In this document: positions 23,176 through 34,232 of the stretch, one piece after another
How positions within the stretch are numbered: the first letter of the stretch is position 1
Layout: every line of letters starts with the position of its first letter
Assembly (NCBI GenBank): GCA_973895155.1
Contig: OZ316896.1
Span: forward strand, 21,576,001-21,640,000
DNA: 64,000 nucleotides
Direction of reading: 5' to 3'
Source of the DNA: Marsupella aquatica
Taxonomy: Eukaryota > Marchantiophyta
Notes under the pieces: generated by a model
Seen by the model: the letters and a program-made list of their open reading frames with translations, nothing else
Database searches by the model: none
Told to the model about the DNA's origin: nothing
Made by a program: the position numbers and the translations under genes

Positions 23176-24153
23176 GAGATGTAACTATGCTTGATGGGCC
23201 CTCAGTCTGGTGTAACTTTCTTACCTGATGGCCCCTATAGAACTTTTCTTACCTAATAAGCCTCTAGGAAACCTTTTTTACTTGATAGGCCCCCTCTTAA
23301 TGAGCTGTCCTCACTGTTCTTGTGCCAAATTGTGTAGTTGACCACAACAAGCCCTATGTTGTACACTGTGTGTTTACGTCCAGTCCACCACGGTCCATGC
23401 CATAGTGAACCGTGCTCCCAACCGAGCGGCCAACAACACAGTCAACAACAGGGTTCTAAATAGGGTGGTTTACACACTGTCTAGGATATATTACATTATG
23501 TGTTTATGTGTTCTGAGGGTTTAGGGTTGTCTCTGCTACCTGAAAATCGATGCTCAATGCTCGGCTCTTGTCAATACTTTCAGGTTGTTAATTGAAGCCC
23601 AGTGCCTAGTGCCTAGTGACAAAAAACAAGTGCCCGATGGCCAGTGACAGAAAAAGTGCTAGTGGAAGTACCAGGATCATAACAACCGAACATGTCCTCC
23701 GAACTAATAGTCGCAGATCAAAAACATTGAGAAAACCCTGTGTGGACCATGTGAAATTCAAAACCAAATACATAATAAATATTGTTTCACTTTGCAATTT
23801 GTGTAGCGTATGCGGTTCAAATCCGAAGACATAATTCATATTGTCTTCACTTCACAGTTTGGGTAGCGGAGGCTGCAATTCCGCGGTTCCCCTAACCGCG
23901 TCGTTTGTCCTTTTTGTTCGACCGTGCAAGGTTGGGTGTGGGGTTTGACGGTGCAGTTTTCCTTATAGTCATGGTTGACCATAGAGTGCTTTGGAAACGC
24001 AGTTGGTCATTGCATCAAGAAAAAATTGGTTAGAGTGACTACTAGAAGAACAACTGACCAAAAAGTGTAACAAGGGGCCTATTAGGTGAAAAAAGTTTCA
24101 TAGAGGTCCATAAGGTAAGAAAGTTACACCATAGGGCCCATCAAGCATTTACC
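23176..24153. mobile_element. Non-autonomous terminal-inverted-repeat element, about 1 kb
   Basis: The left arm (about 23176-23300) and the right arm (about 24071-24153) are imperfect inverted repeats of 80-115 bases. They share ATGCTTGATGGGCCCT, TGGTGTAACTTTCTTACC and TTTT-ACCTAATA-G words in matching order. Immediately outside both arms lies the same 12-base direct repeat, CCCACTTTGGAC (23164-23175 and 24154-24165), as expected of a target-site duplication. Long arms and a duplication in this size range recall Mutator-like elements, which usually give 8-11 bases, so the class is uncertain. The interior has no transposase; its longest frame is about 73 codons and unrecognised. Confidence 0.7.
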
Positions 24154-24300
24154 CCCACTTTGGACCTCTTTTTCTTTCCTTTCATTGTAGTTTGTACTTT
24201 CCCTTTATTATAAGTTTTGGTGGAAGTCCTTTCCATCAAACATTTTGTTTGTTCTTTTGTGCTCTGTTTGGCCCTTTTCTGTAAAAAGTTTGTAATATTT
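24154..24300 (+). repeat. Retroelement trailer-like fragment
   Basis: TTTGGACCTCTTTTTCTTTC, then TTTGTTCTTTTGTGCTCTG and TTTGGCC-TTTTCTGTA-AAAGT, match the trailer of the retroelement at 11735-11850, with the two word groups in swapped order. The left half of the same target appears to continue before 23164, so the terminal-inverted-repeat element sits inside this fragment. Confidence 0.55.
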
Positions 24301-25461
24301 TCTATTTCCATCAGAGGTTCATTTGTGCAGGCCTTTAGAACGAAAACACTAAGATAGGAAATCATTCGGACTAAGAACGTATTGAATAAGCTGACATAGA
24401 AAATTATTAGAACAAACATTCCATATAAAAGTATCCTTGACCAAGTCACAGATCAGATTAGATGATTGTCTACTGCCTACTGGTGCATGCTGGCCATCTC
24501 ATTACGTGTGTCGTCTTTGTGCTCTGAATCTAATAATTTCAGAGGATCTTCGTGGTCACCATGCCTCAAAAGTGCCCCTCCTCCTATCCTCGGGCCACAA
24601 CCCTACCAGGTCATCCGCTTGCACTCTACGTCAAGGTAAGCGGAATGTTTCCATTAGAAATGAATACATTATTAAAGCAAGCTGTTCGGGGGTCCTCCCA
24701 GGTAAGGGATAGGCGAGAATTTCTGTAGTAAAGCATTAAAAGGTTGGATATTTTGAACGGAGCCGAGGTTAGACACAATAGTTTAATAAAAAAGAAGAAG
24801 TAAAGGCAGTCATCCAGCTTACGGCAGTGTTCGGGGACTCCCGCACAACAAGGCAGTTGCCCCTGTTTAAGGCTTTGGGAATGTAAATGTTTTAGTGGAC
24901 CCAAAGTTCTTGAATTTAAAACATGTTCTGCACTTTTCAAGTTACATCTTTGGATTGCCAGAGTTGAGAGTTACAATAATTACTTTCTTAGATTAAAAAT
25001 GAAATTGTAAATTAAGGTCATAGAAGGGCAACCTGGCTTTCTTGTCAAACTCTTTCAATCTGGAGACAACAATGCAGCTTTCTCGTTAACACTACCCGAT
25101 CCCTCTGCGATTTACTCTCCATGGAGTTGCTGTGAACATTCATGATTCATGTTACTCTTCAGCATACTAGGAGTGCATGAAGGGTAGGGAAATTGAGGTA
25201 GACAGTGACTGACTCAGATGACATAGCAAGCAACAACAAATAACCATTCTAACCATAGTAGAGCAAATATTGTTTGAGAGTAGCTACAGACAGGCTTAGT
25301 GTCATCTCCAAGGTAGGGTGAGTAGACAATGTGGATGCGGTGATTTGCATGACTGCTGGCAATCTGGCAGGATGTAGAAGTGCAACAGTCATGCACACCC
25401 TCCTGATTAGGCCAACTAGTACATTATTTGTGAACTGCTGTTGTTCTGGAATCCTTGTCTT

Positions 25462-25700
25462 AGTAACACTTGTTCTCCCCCACTTAGGGAGGATGGGATT
25501 GTTCACCCCAACTACAGGATTAGTTACTTCTTGGACACATATATGTAATGTCTGTGTTTCAGTAGATGACACATCAACCCTCAGTAGCACTTGTCCTCCC
25601 CCGCTCATGGAGGATGAGATTGTTCACACCAACTACAGGATTAGTTATTAGACGCATACTTGTCATGTCTGTGTTTAGGTGGATGACACATCAATCGCTT
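25462..25700. repeat. 121-bp tandem duplication, two copies
   Basis: Units starting at 25462 and 25583 share most bases, including CAACTACAGGATTAGTTA and GATGACACATCAA. It is a local duplication without coding support. Confidence 0.85.
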
Positions 25701-26616
25701 CGCTCTCGACCAAAGGCCGTTAATGGATGATCTTGGGTCCTCTGGGGCGTTCTTGTGCTTGGTTGACGCCCTTGGCCCTGTGGGTCTGTATTCTATTTGC
25801 TCCAGTGGTATGGTGGTTTGGAATTCATTGGGCACATTGTGGCTTTTGAATAGAAGTGATAAGAAACAAGAAGAAGAAGAAAAAAATGGTTGTCCATTCA
25901 AACTACAAACAAAAAAACTTGAGGATGGTTTAAGGGCACTTGTCCATCTTCCATCCTAAAAAATAAGGAAATTATACCCCACTGAAAGAGCCATGCTACA
26001 AGAAGACAAGAGAATTTCCTCGAGAATATAGTCATGGGTCATCTCACAAAAGTCCATTGATGAACTTAGGCTAGAACCAAGAGGTTGCCTGTTCAGTCCC
26101 TCCTCCACATGCAAGGGTTGTGAAGGGTACATGTTTGTGTATGAGTGGGGTGTAGTGGTTGGAGTCCTGGTTTTTCCTCAGTCCCTAGGTAGTCTGCTTT
26201 GGGGCTTTTGTTCAACCCGCCCCTCCTGGTCTGGGTCCTTGCTGGATCCCTGGGTATGACCTCCTCATGCCTGAGTTAAAGTCTACCCTCTCTTAGGATG
26301 GCTTAGCTTTCGGTTTCAAGGCGAAAAAAAGAGGCTATTCATTAGGGGGTCTCAAATATGGGCCAGGGCTTGTTTCCCGGCCGTCCGAGTTAGGTTCGGG
26401 CAGACTCAGCCTTCACATTGTGCGGCAGCCCCCAGGGCAGGTCCTGACATTGTGGTCGCCGGCTTTTAGTGTCTCCCAGTGACCTTTGCCCAGTGTGTTT
26501 CTTTTGGAAAGCGGAGCACAGCATGCAAGTATGAGCTTCTCTTTCTCTCGCCCATGCCTCTTGTCTCCCGGCGGGTGAAAATTTGAAATCCAAAATTTTT
26601 CAAAGCCCCTTACATA

Positions 26617-26730
26617 AATCCTGTCAGGAGAAGAGGTTACCGGTGTGTAACCATTTCTGCAGGGGCCTGCTATAGTCATAATCTGTTCTCCTGAAAACTT
26701 GAACCGGTAACCTCTTTCCGGGCAGGAATT
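26617..26730. repeat. Imperfect 28-bp inverted repeat with AGAGGTTACCGGT core
   Basis: Bases 26617-26644 pair with 26703-26730 at about 24 of 28 positions, with a perfect core around GAGGTTACCGGT. Similar GGTTA and GTAACC words follow at 26757-26785 and 26845-26870, giving a chain of small palindromes in a G+C-rich patch. Confidence 0.65.
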
Positions 26731-27772
26731 ACGTACGCTAATGCAGGGCAGGGCTGGGGTTATAGTCTGTAACCTGCTCCCGGAATATTCAAAAAAACTT
26801 TCCGGCTGCCGCTGGTCAGCTTATTTTCATATTCCGGACGCAAGGTTATAGCCTAGTAACCCTGTGCCCAGACCTGCATTACCCTATACATCAACCCAGG
26901 CTAGGCCCCATGGGTACAATTATGAGTGGCCCGGCCTAATTTTGCGGCCCCCCATTATTTGATTAACCTGCTGGTCCGTGGCCGCCATGCCACGCTAGCT
27001 GGCGTCATCACCAGCTATGTTTAATTGGCAACCAAGTAAAGAGGCCCTACCACTACAAGACCCAGTCTTACTTCTGTAGTTTCTGCTTGGGACCCATGAT
27101 TGACAAGCTTGAGCAAAGTATCTTCAATCTTCTCACTCTAAAAAATAAATCAATCTCCTCACTCTACGCATCGCATCGCTCCTTCTTCTGCCCTTCGTAA
27201 AATAATCAATTGCCGCTCGGCCAATGCCAAATTGCGAATCGGGAAGCTGTTGACTCGTTCGTCTGGTAGCTTGAGAACAGTGTCTCGATGCCTCATTGCC
27301 TGCTTGCTCTCCATGTGTCTGCAGTCCCCGAGGAAGGCGGGCACTGTCTGAACTGTCAACGAAGGACCACATCAACAGCAGCAGTTCCACTCTCCCGCAA
27401 GTCAGCCCCATTCCAGACTCCAATCCTTTCAGGCCTCCATCTGGATGACGGCTTCGAATCGTCGGACCTACAAAAGGGAGGAGGAGTTGAATCTCAATCT
27501 CCCTCACTGCTGTACCCCAACTGGACTTGTTGTGAGTTGATCGGGTGGTTGAATCGAAACATATTGGATGTAGACCTGCTGGCTTGGAGCCCACTTATGG
27601 CATATATTGGCTTTTCTTAAGCCAGGACTGCGCCGCCCACGAGAGCGGAGAGCGATCGATCGAGAGAACGTGCCGGGCAGAGACCTGAGCAGAGACAACT
27701 ACTTGCCTCCAGCCTGATCGAGCAGTCGCCCCTAGAGAGGGCGATCAACAGTCTAGAGATCGATTGAGACGT

Positions 27773-27780
27773 TATATAAT
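27773..27780 (+). promoter_or_regulatory. Possible TATA box for the PADRE gene
   Basis: TATATAAT lies about 300 bases before the preferred ATG at 28074. It would give a leader of about 270 bases. Position and match only; nothing else supports it. Confidence 0.3.
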
Positions 27781-28073
27781 TCATTAAGAGGTCGATCGAG
27801 AGGATGAATCAACACCAGTAGAGAGAGGCACAGTCAGAAGCTTTGTTTGTCAATTTGTCTGATTGTAGCAACTTTTTCTTATCATTAGCCACCCAGACAT
27901 GACCACTTAGGCTAGCTTTTGCACTACACCTGCCCTTTAGCCAAGTCGAGTGAATTCGATGATTCAGATCGAGCTGCCATGTGCAAATCGCTCGTTCGTA
28001 ACAAATTTGAGGAATTGAATTGAATTGGTCGAGGTCATTGATCTTGATTAAGAGCGGAGGAGCTCGGACGATC

Positions 28074-28841
28074 ATGGGGAACTTAGCGGTGAAGTGTGAG
28101 ATGCACTGGCAGGAGAGGAAGGCGTTGACGAATTGTGTGGGAAGAGGGACAGTGGACGTGCGCGTCGTGAAGGCAGACGGGTCGGGGGCAGAGGAGTTTG
28201 ACAGGCCGGTGGTGGCAGCTGAAGTAATGTACCAGTTCCCAGATTACGTCGTAGTGCAGTCGTGCCCCGGGCACAACACAAAATTGGGCAAACGGGGACA
28301 ACTCCGGGTGCTGCAGCGGCACGACGTGCTCACTCCGGGACAGATTTACATCCTCTTCCCAATTCCCGTCGAGGTCGTGAAGAATATCAACGCCACGGCT
28401 CGGAGATCTCGACGCATGCAGTCTACAAAGGACCGGCTCTCGCTGCTCCTGCAAAGATCGGGAATGGGGACGACTAGTGGGACAACGCCGACGACAGAGG
28501 AACAGGAACAATCACTTCGTCGTGACGAGAAGTCGACCGATGATGGGAGGTCTGAGGCCATTGAAGAAACGCAGCCGCCTTCTTTCGGAGGGTTTAGGCG
28601 AGGAGCCTGGCAACCGAAGTCATCCGCAGACGACATTCAGGAAGAGAAAGAGACTTCTGGGAAAGAGGAGGGGACATCGTCACGGATTCCTGACATGTAT
28701 CTAAGTCCGTTCTTTGCCGGTAGCAGCTGGAGGCCAGCCCTGCTGAGCATCCCCGAGTCGCCCGCGGGGTCCCCCAAGACTCCCATAGCTTTTCGTCTGA
28801 TTTCCACTCGGAGTTGTCATTCAGACCAGCCCGCAGACTAA
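28074..28841 (+). CDS. PADRE (DUF4228) domain protein
   Basis: Plant-specific family of poorly defined biochemical role; many members respond to pathogens and abiotic stress. The product is 255 residues and intronless. It starts MGNLAVKC, with glycine 2 and cysteine 8 as possible myristoylation and acylation sites. The PADRE core follows at about residues 15-105: GRGTVDVRVVKADGSGAEEF, VAAEVMYQFPDYVVVQS and LTPGQIYILFPIP. The rest is charged and disordered (about 110-225). A short conserved C-terminal patch, SSWRPALLSIPES, is typical of the family. An in-frame ATG at 28020 would add 18 residues, but MGN is the family's usual beginning, so 28074 is chosen. Function beyond the family label cannot be read from sequence. 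Confidence 0.88.
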   Translation: MGNLAVKCEMHWQERKALTNCVGRGTVDVRVVKADGSGAEEFDRPVVAAEVMYQFPDYVVVQSCPGHNTKLGKRGQLRVLQRHDVLTPGQIYILFPIPVEVVKNINATARRSRRMQSTKDRLSLLLQRSGMGTTSGTTPTTEEQEQSLRRDEKSTDDGRSEAIEETQPPSFGGFRRGAWQPKSSADDIQEEKETSGKEEGTSSRIPDMYLSPFFAGSSWRPALLSIPESPAGSPKTPIAFRLISTRSCHSDQPAD

Positions 28842-31800
28842 ATGACAAATTGAGGATCGAGGCCGTCTTGTATGGATTCATTCCGGTTTCAGAATGCGGC
28901 CCGTGAGTTTTAACTCTTCAAAAAATTCGACTCCGAGGCCATGCTCACTAGTCCTGTTGTGCAACAGTACATTGAGCACCGCTTGTGGAAGGTTGGATCG
29001 TAGCAACCAGGTAGCAGAGACTTTCTCCGAGCGACAAAGATTTTCCATGGACAAGCTAGGGGTACATCTACTCATTTTGGGAAGTCATGGAAAGCTTCAT
29101 AGGACCAGATCTTTGATGTAATGTTTGGTGCGATTGGTCGGCGAGAGTGACTCTGCTCTGAGGGTTGGATTCAGCGAGTGAAACAGATGCCAAAGGTTGG
29201 CTGTTCGTAGTGGGAAACTGTTCTGTAAACCATAACCTCATTTTGAAAGATTACTGGTCATTGGACGCCATAGGACTGATTCTGTATCCACTGGCTTGCC
29301 GATGAGATGAAAAATTCTAGAGCAATTCCTACACAAGCAGAAGAGCAACGACAGTACTCTTCTGCTCTAGAGGTGATGTCACGAACTAAGGTAAAAGCCC
29401 TGGCGCCCAGATCCGGATCGGATGCAATCTTGCAATTGCATTGACTGCGGTTGGAAGCTGAGTCATATGCGCTGAAACTGGAAGTCACCATCGATTAACT
29501 TGTCAACAGCTTGAAAAGTTTTAGGACAGCTGTATTGCGGGCTTACTTTAAAACATCTCGAAGGTGGCTGCTATCTTTCCTACTTTCCTGTGGGCACAGT
29601 AGACTGGTCGAGAGACTGGCCTGAGAGGAAAGCAAAGCTGAGGTGGGATTTTCCGTGCACGTTGGCGTCTACAACAAAAGCAAGGTCAAGAGCAGAAGCC
29701 GCGTCTCCTCGAAAGCTAGATGATTTCAAAGAGGAAAGGTTGGGTCTCTTTCACGGCAATTCATTCGACGCCGGAGCACACGGTTTAGGGACTACAATTA
29801 ATGTTTCTTCGAACTACCGTAGTCGGATGCAGACGAGCAACCTAGTCGCCTCCGATGAAATTGGGGCACCATCCTGTGTCTAAACGTTTTGATTATGCGG
29901 CAGCAACAGGGTCCCCTTGAGTAGCAGCAAAGTTTCTCATTCACTGTGGACAGCTGACTTTGAGGTAGGTACCACTGCAGAATGCATGCCGATCAAGTTT
30001 GTGCCGCCATGTGCAGCCAAGTTCGAAGAGTTGATTGATTGCTCACAAACTTTCATTTGGTGGCAACATATGTTGAGAGAGGATGAAAATTGTAGCCCGA
30101 ATCAGTCCTGAACGTGTCTATTGTATAGGTCACGTATGCAAGCTAGACGTTACTTCTATAGGCAACCACGTTTACATTGCTGGGCTACACCAAGCAAAGC
30201 AGTACGGTCTAATGGAGCCGTATGAAAACAGATGCTCCACTGTAAATGAACAGAAGTCGGAACTCTTCACCAGTGCATCATACCACGAATATATTTAGAG
30301 TGATTTGGCTGCCAATGATATAAAACCTTTAGTGACTACAAGCAGAACACTATCTCAATTGGGTGATCGACAGTATTGAAGGTTGGGAAGAGCCAATCTT
30401 TGTATTACCTTTTTCACGATTTCTAAGAAGGTGACAATTTGTAGTCTTATCCCATTCTATGGACGTACTTGTAACGGCACTTCCCTTCATCATTTGACTA
30501 GAGTTTTTAAGGCTGAACGTCATCTAGAAAGATGTGCGACACACAAGACGTTGTCTCTCCCCAAATGCCACATTGAAGTAAACAATCATGACGACGACAA
30601 ACCCATATGCAGATTGAGTTCCTTAGCACCAAATGACCCATTCCACCTCATCCACAAGAACCACAAGTATCTATGAGGTCAGTAAAACGAAATGCAGAAC
30701 TTTATACAAATATGGAACACACCTTTAACACCCATGGTAATACTTTAGGAACAAAAAACAAATGTTTGAATGAGTGAACTAAGGCGAAACTCAGTAAGCC
30801 ATTGCATTACCACATGATTGTTTAGTAAGACGAGAAACTTCCCAGGTACGCTTTGCCAACAAGTTATTTACTAGAAGCTTTATAAGTGCTCACTTCAACG
30901 GATAGTAAGCCTTCCATCTGGTGTTCACATTGGAATGCTGACCAAACTCATTATACGGATTATTAGACTGCAATTGCCCAAAAGAGTCTATGCGACAAAG
31001 AACCATTCCACAAGACCAAATTGATCTTCAAGGTCTGCTTGGTTGTAGGTTTTGCCCAATTCCATCCTATCTGTAACTTCCATTGTTCAAATGCCCAACC
31101 ATTCTCAAGAACACGATCAGTCAATCATTTCAATTCTCTCTAAAAACATCCCGCCTCAACCTCACAACGCAACACAACACAAAGTTACAGACACTAGACA
31201 CTCCTCCCTATTATTGGACACCATCATTCCCACGGCCCATCAGAAAACAACCACCCAGCTTTAGACATATTGTCCTCTCGAAGGCCATGATCACCCCCAG
31301 ACCGTTTAGTGAAACAGACAACCACGAAGCTTTACAGACATTCGAGCCTATGAAAGGCTAACCCACAGACTTGAGGAAACACAAGACCACCAAGCAGTAT
31401 TTCCTTTATTTCCTGTTGACCAAGAGTACGGTAAGCCATAGAATCCTATGAGAAAATTAGATTTCGAAGTTGTGCATGCACAGTTAAGTCTCTCTGCCAA
31501 AGTCCTGACTGAGTCACTGAGAGAGTTGCGCCCATTTCAGCACGCCTCCAAACATGTCTGTTCCTGGGCTCCTACTTTCCCCAGCAAAAAGGACGGGAAC
31601 TTAAAGACTCATGGATGCATTATTAGCATCAAGACATTCTGAGAAGTGGCTCCGGAAGTGGTCCAAAACTCAAATGCCTGGTCCCTTCGATGCAGCCGCT
31701 TACCGTCTATAGCGGAGTCTTCATAACAAAGGCAAGAGCCGCCTAACTTCCCTCTTAATTCTAAACTGACAGTATTCACATATATTCACAGGTTCGTTAC

Positions 31801-31934
31801 TTTCTAGAACGGTGAGATGCATTTCGGAGAAGCCAGGAAAACCCTCGATCACATCAGCTCGGTTTAGCTGCAATAATCGAGCCTGACGGAGATTATTCAT
31901 GACGTTCGTCGCGGCACTGTACATATCACCTGCA
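28842..31934. other. Intergenic between convergent genes
   Basis: This is the tail-to-tail spacer between the PADRE gene (+) and the phytanoyl-CoA dioxygenase gene (-). It should contain both 3' untranslated regions. Open frames of up to 97 codons occur, but none is recognised or shows splice partners. There is no strong repeat. Confidence 0.5.
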
Positions 31935-34196
31935 TCAGCGGACTTCAACCGGTGCAGGAGCGCTGAATAGAGTCTCTGGATCTTCCTTACCGACTTCGTT
32001 CAGAACGTCCAGTTTGTCATTGTGGGAGTGGGTGAATCCGATACTGCGCTCATACGCAACAGTGTCCCTCGTCCTATATGCAATCACCCAAGCGCGTCTC
32101 CAATTGTCGGCGCTGGAGTTGCCTCCAGAACCATGGATGGTTCTCTCATGGTGTACGGTTACATCGCCCCGGTTGATTATGGCAGGAACAGGCTTATCGT
32201 TCTCATTCAGCGTCGCAGCGAGAATGTGGGACTTGTCTCGGTCTCCATGGAATGGTACATGAGGCCGCAGTGCTTGCTCGCGGTGTGTTCCTGCAAGACA
32301 GTCAGGGCAGTTCAGGCAAGCCAATTCAAGAAATCGAACCCATTAACGAATGACTAGTGAGTTTAGGTCAAGGCTCTTATTTTAGCATTTGACCTCCAGT
32401 ATCCCCACACTTTCATTTGATTATGAAGCCGGTCCATTCCAACGAAGCAACCAATGCATAGATGAATGAAGAATAAATTGGGTTGTCAGTTTACGCCTAC
32501 TACGGGAAGCACCCGCTTCCGGGTCTTGATCTCCAATTGCTTCAATTTGACCAGAGAGTCAAGTGAATCCAACCTCCAATTAGTGGATGAATTAGTACTG
32601 TTTTTAAGATGAAAATTCTCATGGCAGCACCCTTTTTAGGTTTTTAACCTCCCATCTGTCTGCTCCCTTCAATGTGAGTATCAAGCCAAGTAAATCCAAC
32701 CTTCCGATCACCGGATAAACTGCTGCATTTTTCAGGGAAAGTCTCTTGAGCGTACAGCACCGTTTTTAAGTAATGATCTCCCATACCCCGCCTTTCAATT
32801 CGAGTATTTCCACCTCGTGGGAGCAGAGATTAAAACTCACAGGTCGCCAGTGTGTCAAGCATATCAATAATTATGTTCCAAGTGAAACAGAACACGGAAA
32901 CATGTGTTGTTAAAGCTAACTTTGAAAGGGGTAGACGGCTGTGAGAGAACCTGGAACGAACTGGATGCAACCGTTTTCCATGCTGCTGTTATCGATGGCC
33001 AACCAGAACGATGCCGTTCTCGTGTCTTTGGTTACAGGCCAGTACGCCAAGTCCTGGTGCCTGCAACATCAAGTTTTGACACTTATGTTTCCATTCATAT
33101 GAACCACAGAAATAGAGTGACTTGTATCTCAAAATCTATCACAACATTTCTGAACTTTACTTCAATTTCGGTCCATGAGAACGAGTGAGAAACATGACGT
33201 TGCGAATCGAGTCAGTTCTAATAAACATAAATTTCCACAAGCACAACCAAAGAAAATTCCTTAGAAAGCCCAAGCAGTCAATAAATCACTTGTTCCATGG
33301 GTGCAGACGTTAGAGTATTAACAAACAGGAAGACAAAAAGAGCCATGAGTTAAGAGGATTACCAGTGGAACACTCCATCAGGCTTTCCAGGTACTTTGGC
33401 GAGTAGCTGATCGTAATCAAAAACCATGTCTGCTCCTTGCAGCTGATCTGCGACCGAAGCAGCACGCTGTTCGTAAATACTTCCCCTCAAATACGGCCTG
33501 TACCTAATCGCTCGAACAAAACGTAAGGCGAATGTAGTCAGTAACTCAAATGGTGCATAATGGTTCGTTCAGGGGAGGGATAAGCGAACTTCTAACTGGT
33601 CTAACAAGAAGGTTGTGGTGCAGTGTGGAGTAAGGAGAGGCGAGTTCGGGGGAAAGAGAATTGAGTTCTAACTTGGACGGAAGCAGAATGTTGATGATGG
33701 AGAACTCTTCAAGAGGCTTGGAGTACGCAGCAGACATGTCACAAAAATCTCGGCCTTGCACTGGCACTTCTCGCCTGAGAAAGGCCATGTACTCGTCTTC
33801 CAACTGCTTCAATTCGGCTTCGGATAGGAAACCCTGTATTCAATAAAAATCGATCACAATGAAAGACCGTTCCGTCAAAGTTTACAAAGCGAGATGACGA
33901 AAAGTAGTCTCAAATCAACTACAAGTAAGATACAAGAAGCGCCACGACGTCGATCTCCCAAACGATGACACAATCGGTGCGTATCTCTCGAGTGAAGGAC
34001 TTGGCGTCCCCACACACGAGAGCTCAGCGTATTGACCGACAGTCAACCGGGGCTCAAAAGAGGGTGCTCCTCTAGCTATGGGTCGAATAATCACCTTAAG
34101 ATGTACAAACCCATTTGTTCTGAAGCTCTCTTTGTCTTCTGGCGTCAGTTTGTAGCTCCCTCCATCACGCCGGGCTGCTCCCTGATCTTCCACCAT
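31935..34196 (-). CDS. PAHX: Phytanoyl-CoA 2-hydroxylase (PhyH, Fe(II)/2-oxoglutarate dioxygenase), five exons
   Basis: Hydroxylates phytanoyl-CoA at carbon 2 using Fe(II), 2-oxoglutarate and oxygen, a step in breakdown of the phytol chain of chlorophyll in peroxisomes. Exons on the minus strand are 34196-34095, 33833-33673, 33503-33363, 33060-32951 and 32290-31935. All junctions are GT-AG and the phases join to 289 residues, close to Arabidopsis PAHX (283). The iron ligands are readable: H136 and D138 in FHWHQDLAYW, and H224 in TIHGSGGNSS. Arginine 236 or 237 is placed to hold 2-oxoglutarate. Other family marks are ASFWLAIDNSSMENGCIQF and FVPGTHREQALRPH. There is no C-terminal SKL-type signal (it ends VEVR). 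The start at 34196 has a good context (AGCCATGG). An in-frame ATG at 34298 would add an acidic run encoded by a TTC microsatellite and is probably leader. Confidence 0.9.
32528..32815. repeat. About-127-bp tandem repeat inside PhyH intron 4
   Basis: Within the intron between 32290 and 32951, words recur at about 127-base spacing. AAGTGAATCCAACCTCC (32561) matches AAGTAAATCCAACCTTCC (32688). GATCTCCA, ACCTCCCA and GATCTCCCA occur at 32528, 32647 and 32775. About two and a half degenerate units are present. Confidence 0.6.
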
Positions 34197-34203
34197 GGCT
34201 CCG

Positions 34204-34232
34204 AACACTTCTTCTTCTTCTTCTTCTTCTTC
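34204..34232. repeat. TTC trinucleotide microsatellite
   Basis: A run of nine to ten TTC triplets lies just upstream of the preferred PhyH start. Read on the gene strand it is (GAA)n and would encode poly-glutamate only if the upstream ATG at 34298 were used. Confidence 0.8.

Larger units (their letters stand above)
24301..27772. other. Intergenic; duplication and GC-rich hairpin cluster
   Basis: No gene is recognised. There is a 121-base tandem duplication at 25462-25700. The part from about 26340 to 27010 is richer in G+C and holds an imperfect 28-bp inverted repeat plus related GGTTA..GTAACC words. About 27100-27770 is probably upstream or leader DNA of the PADRE gene, with repeated GATCGA words near 27650-27800. 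Confidence 0.5.

Noticed and set aside
27133-27594. Minus-strand frame of 153 codons before the PADRE gene
   Set aside because: No recognisable domain, no splice partners, and it lies in probable promoter and leader DNA of the plus-strand gene.
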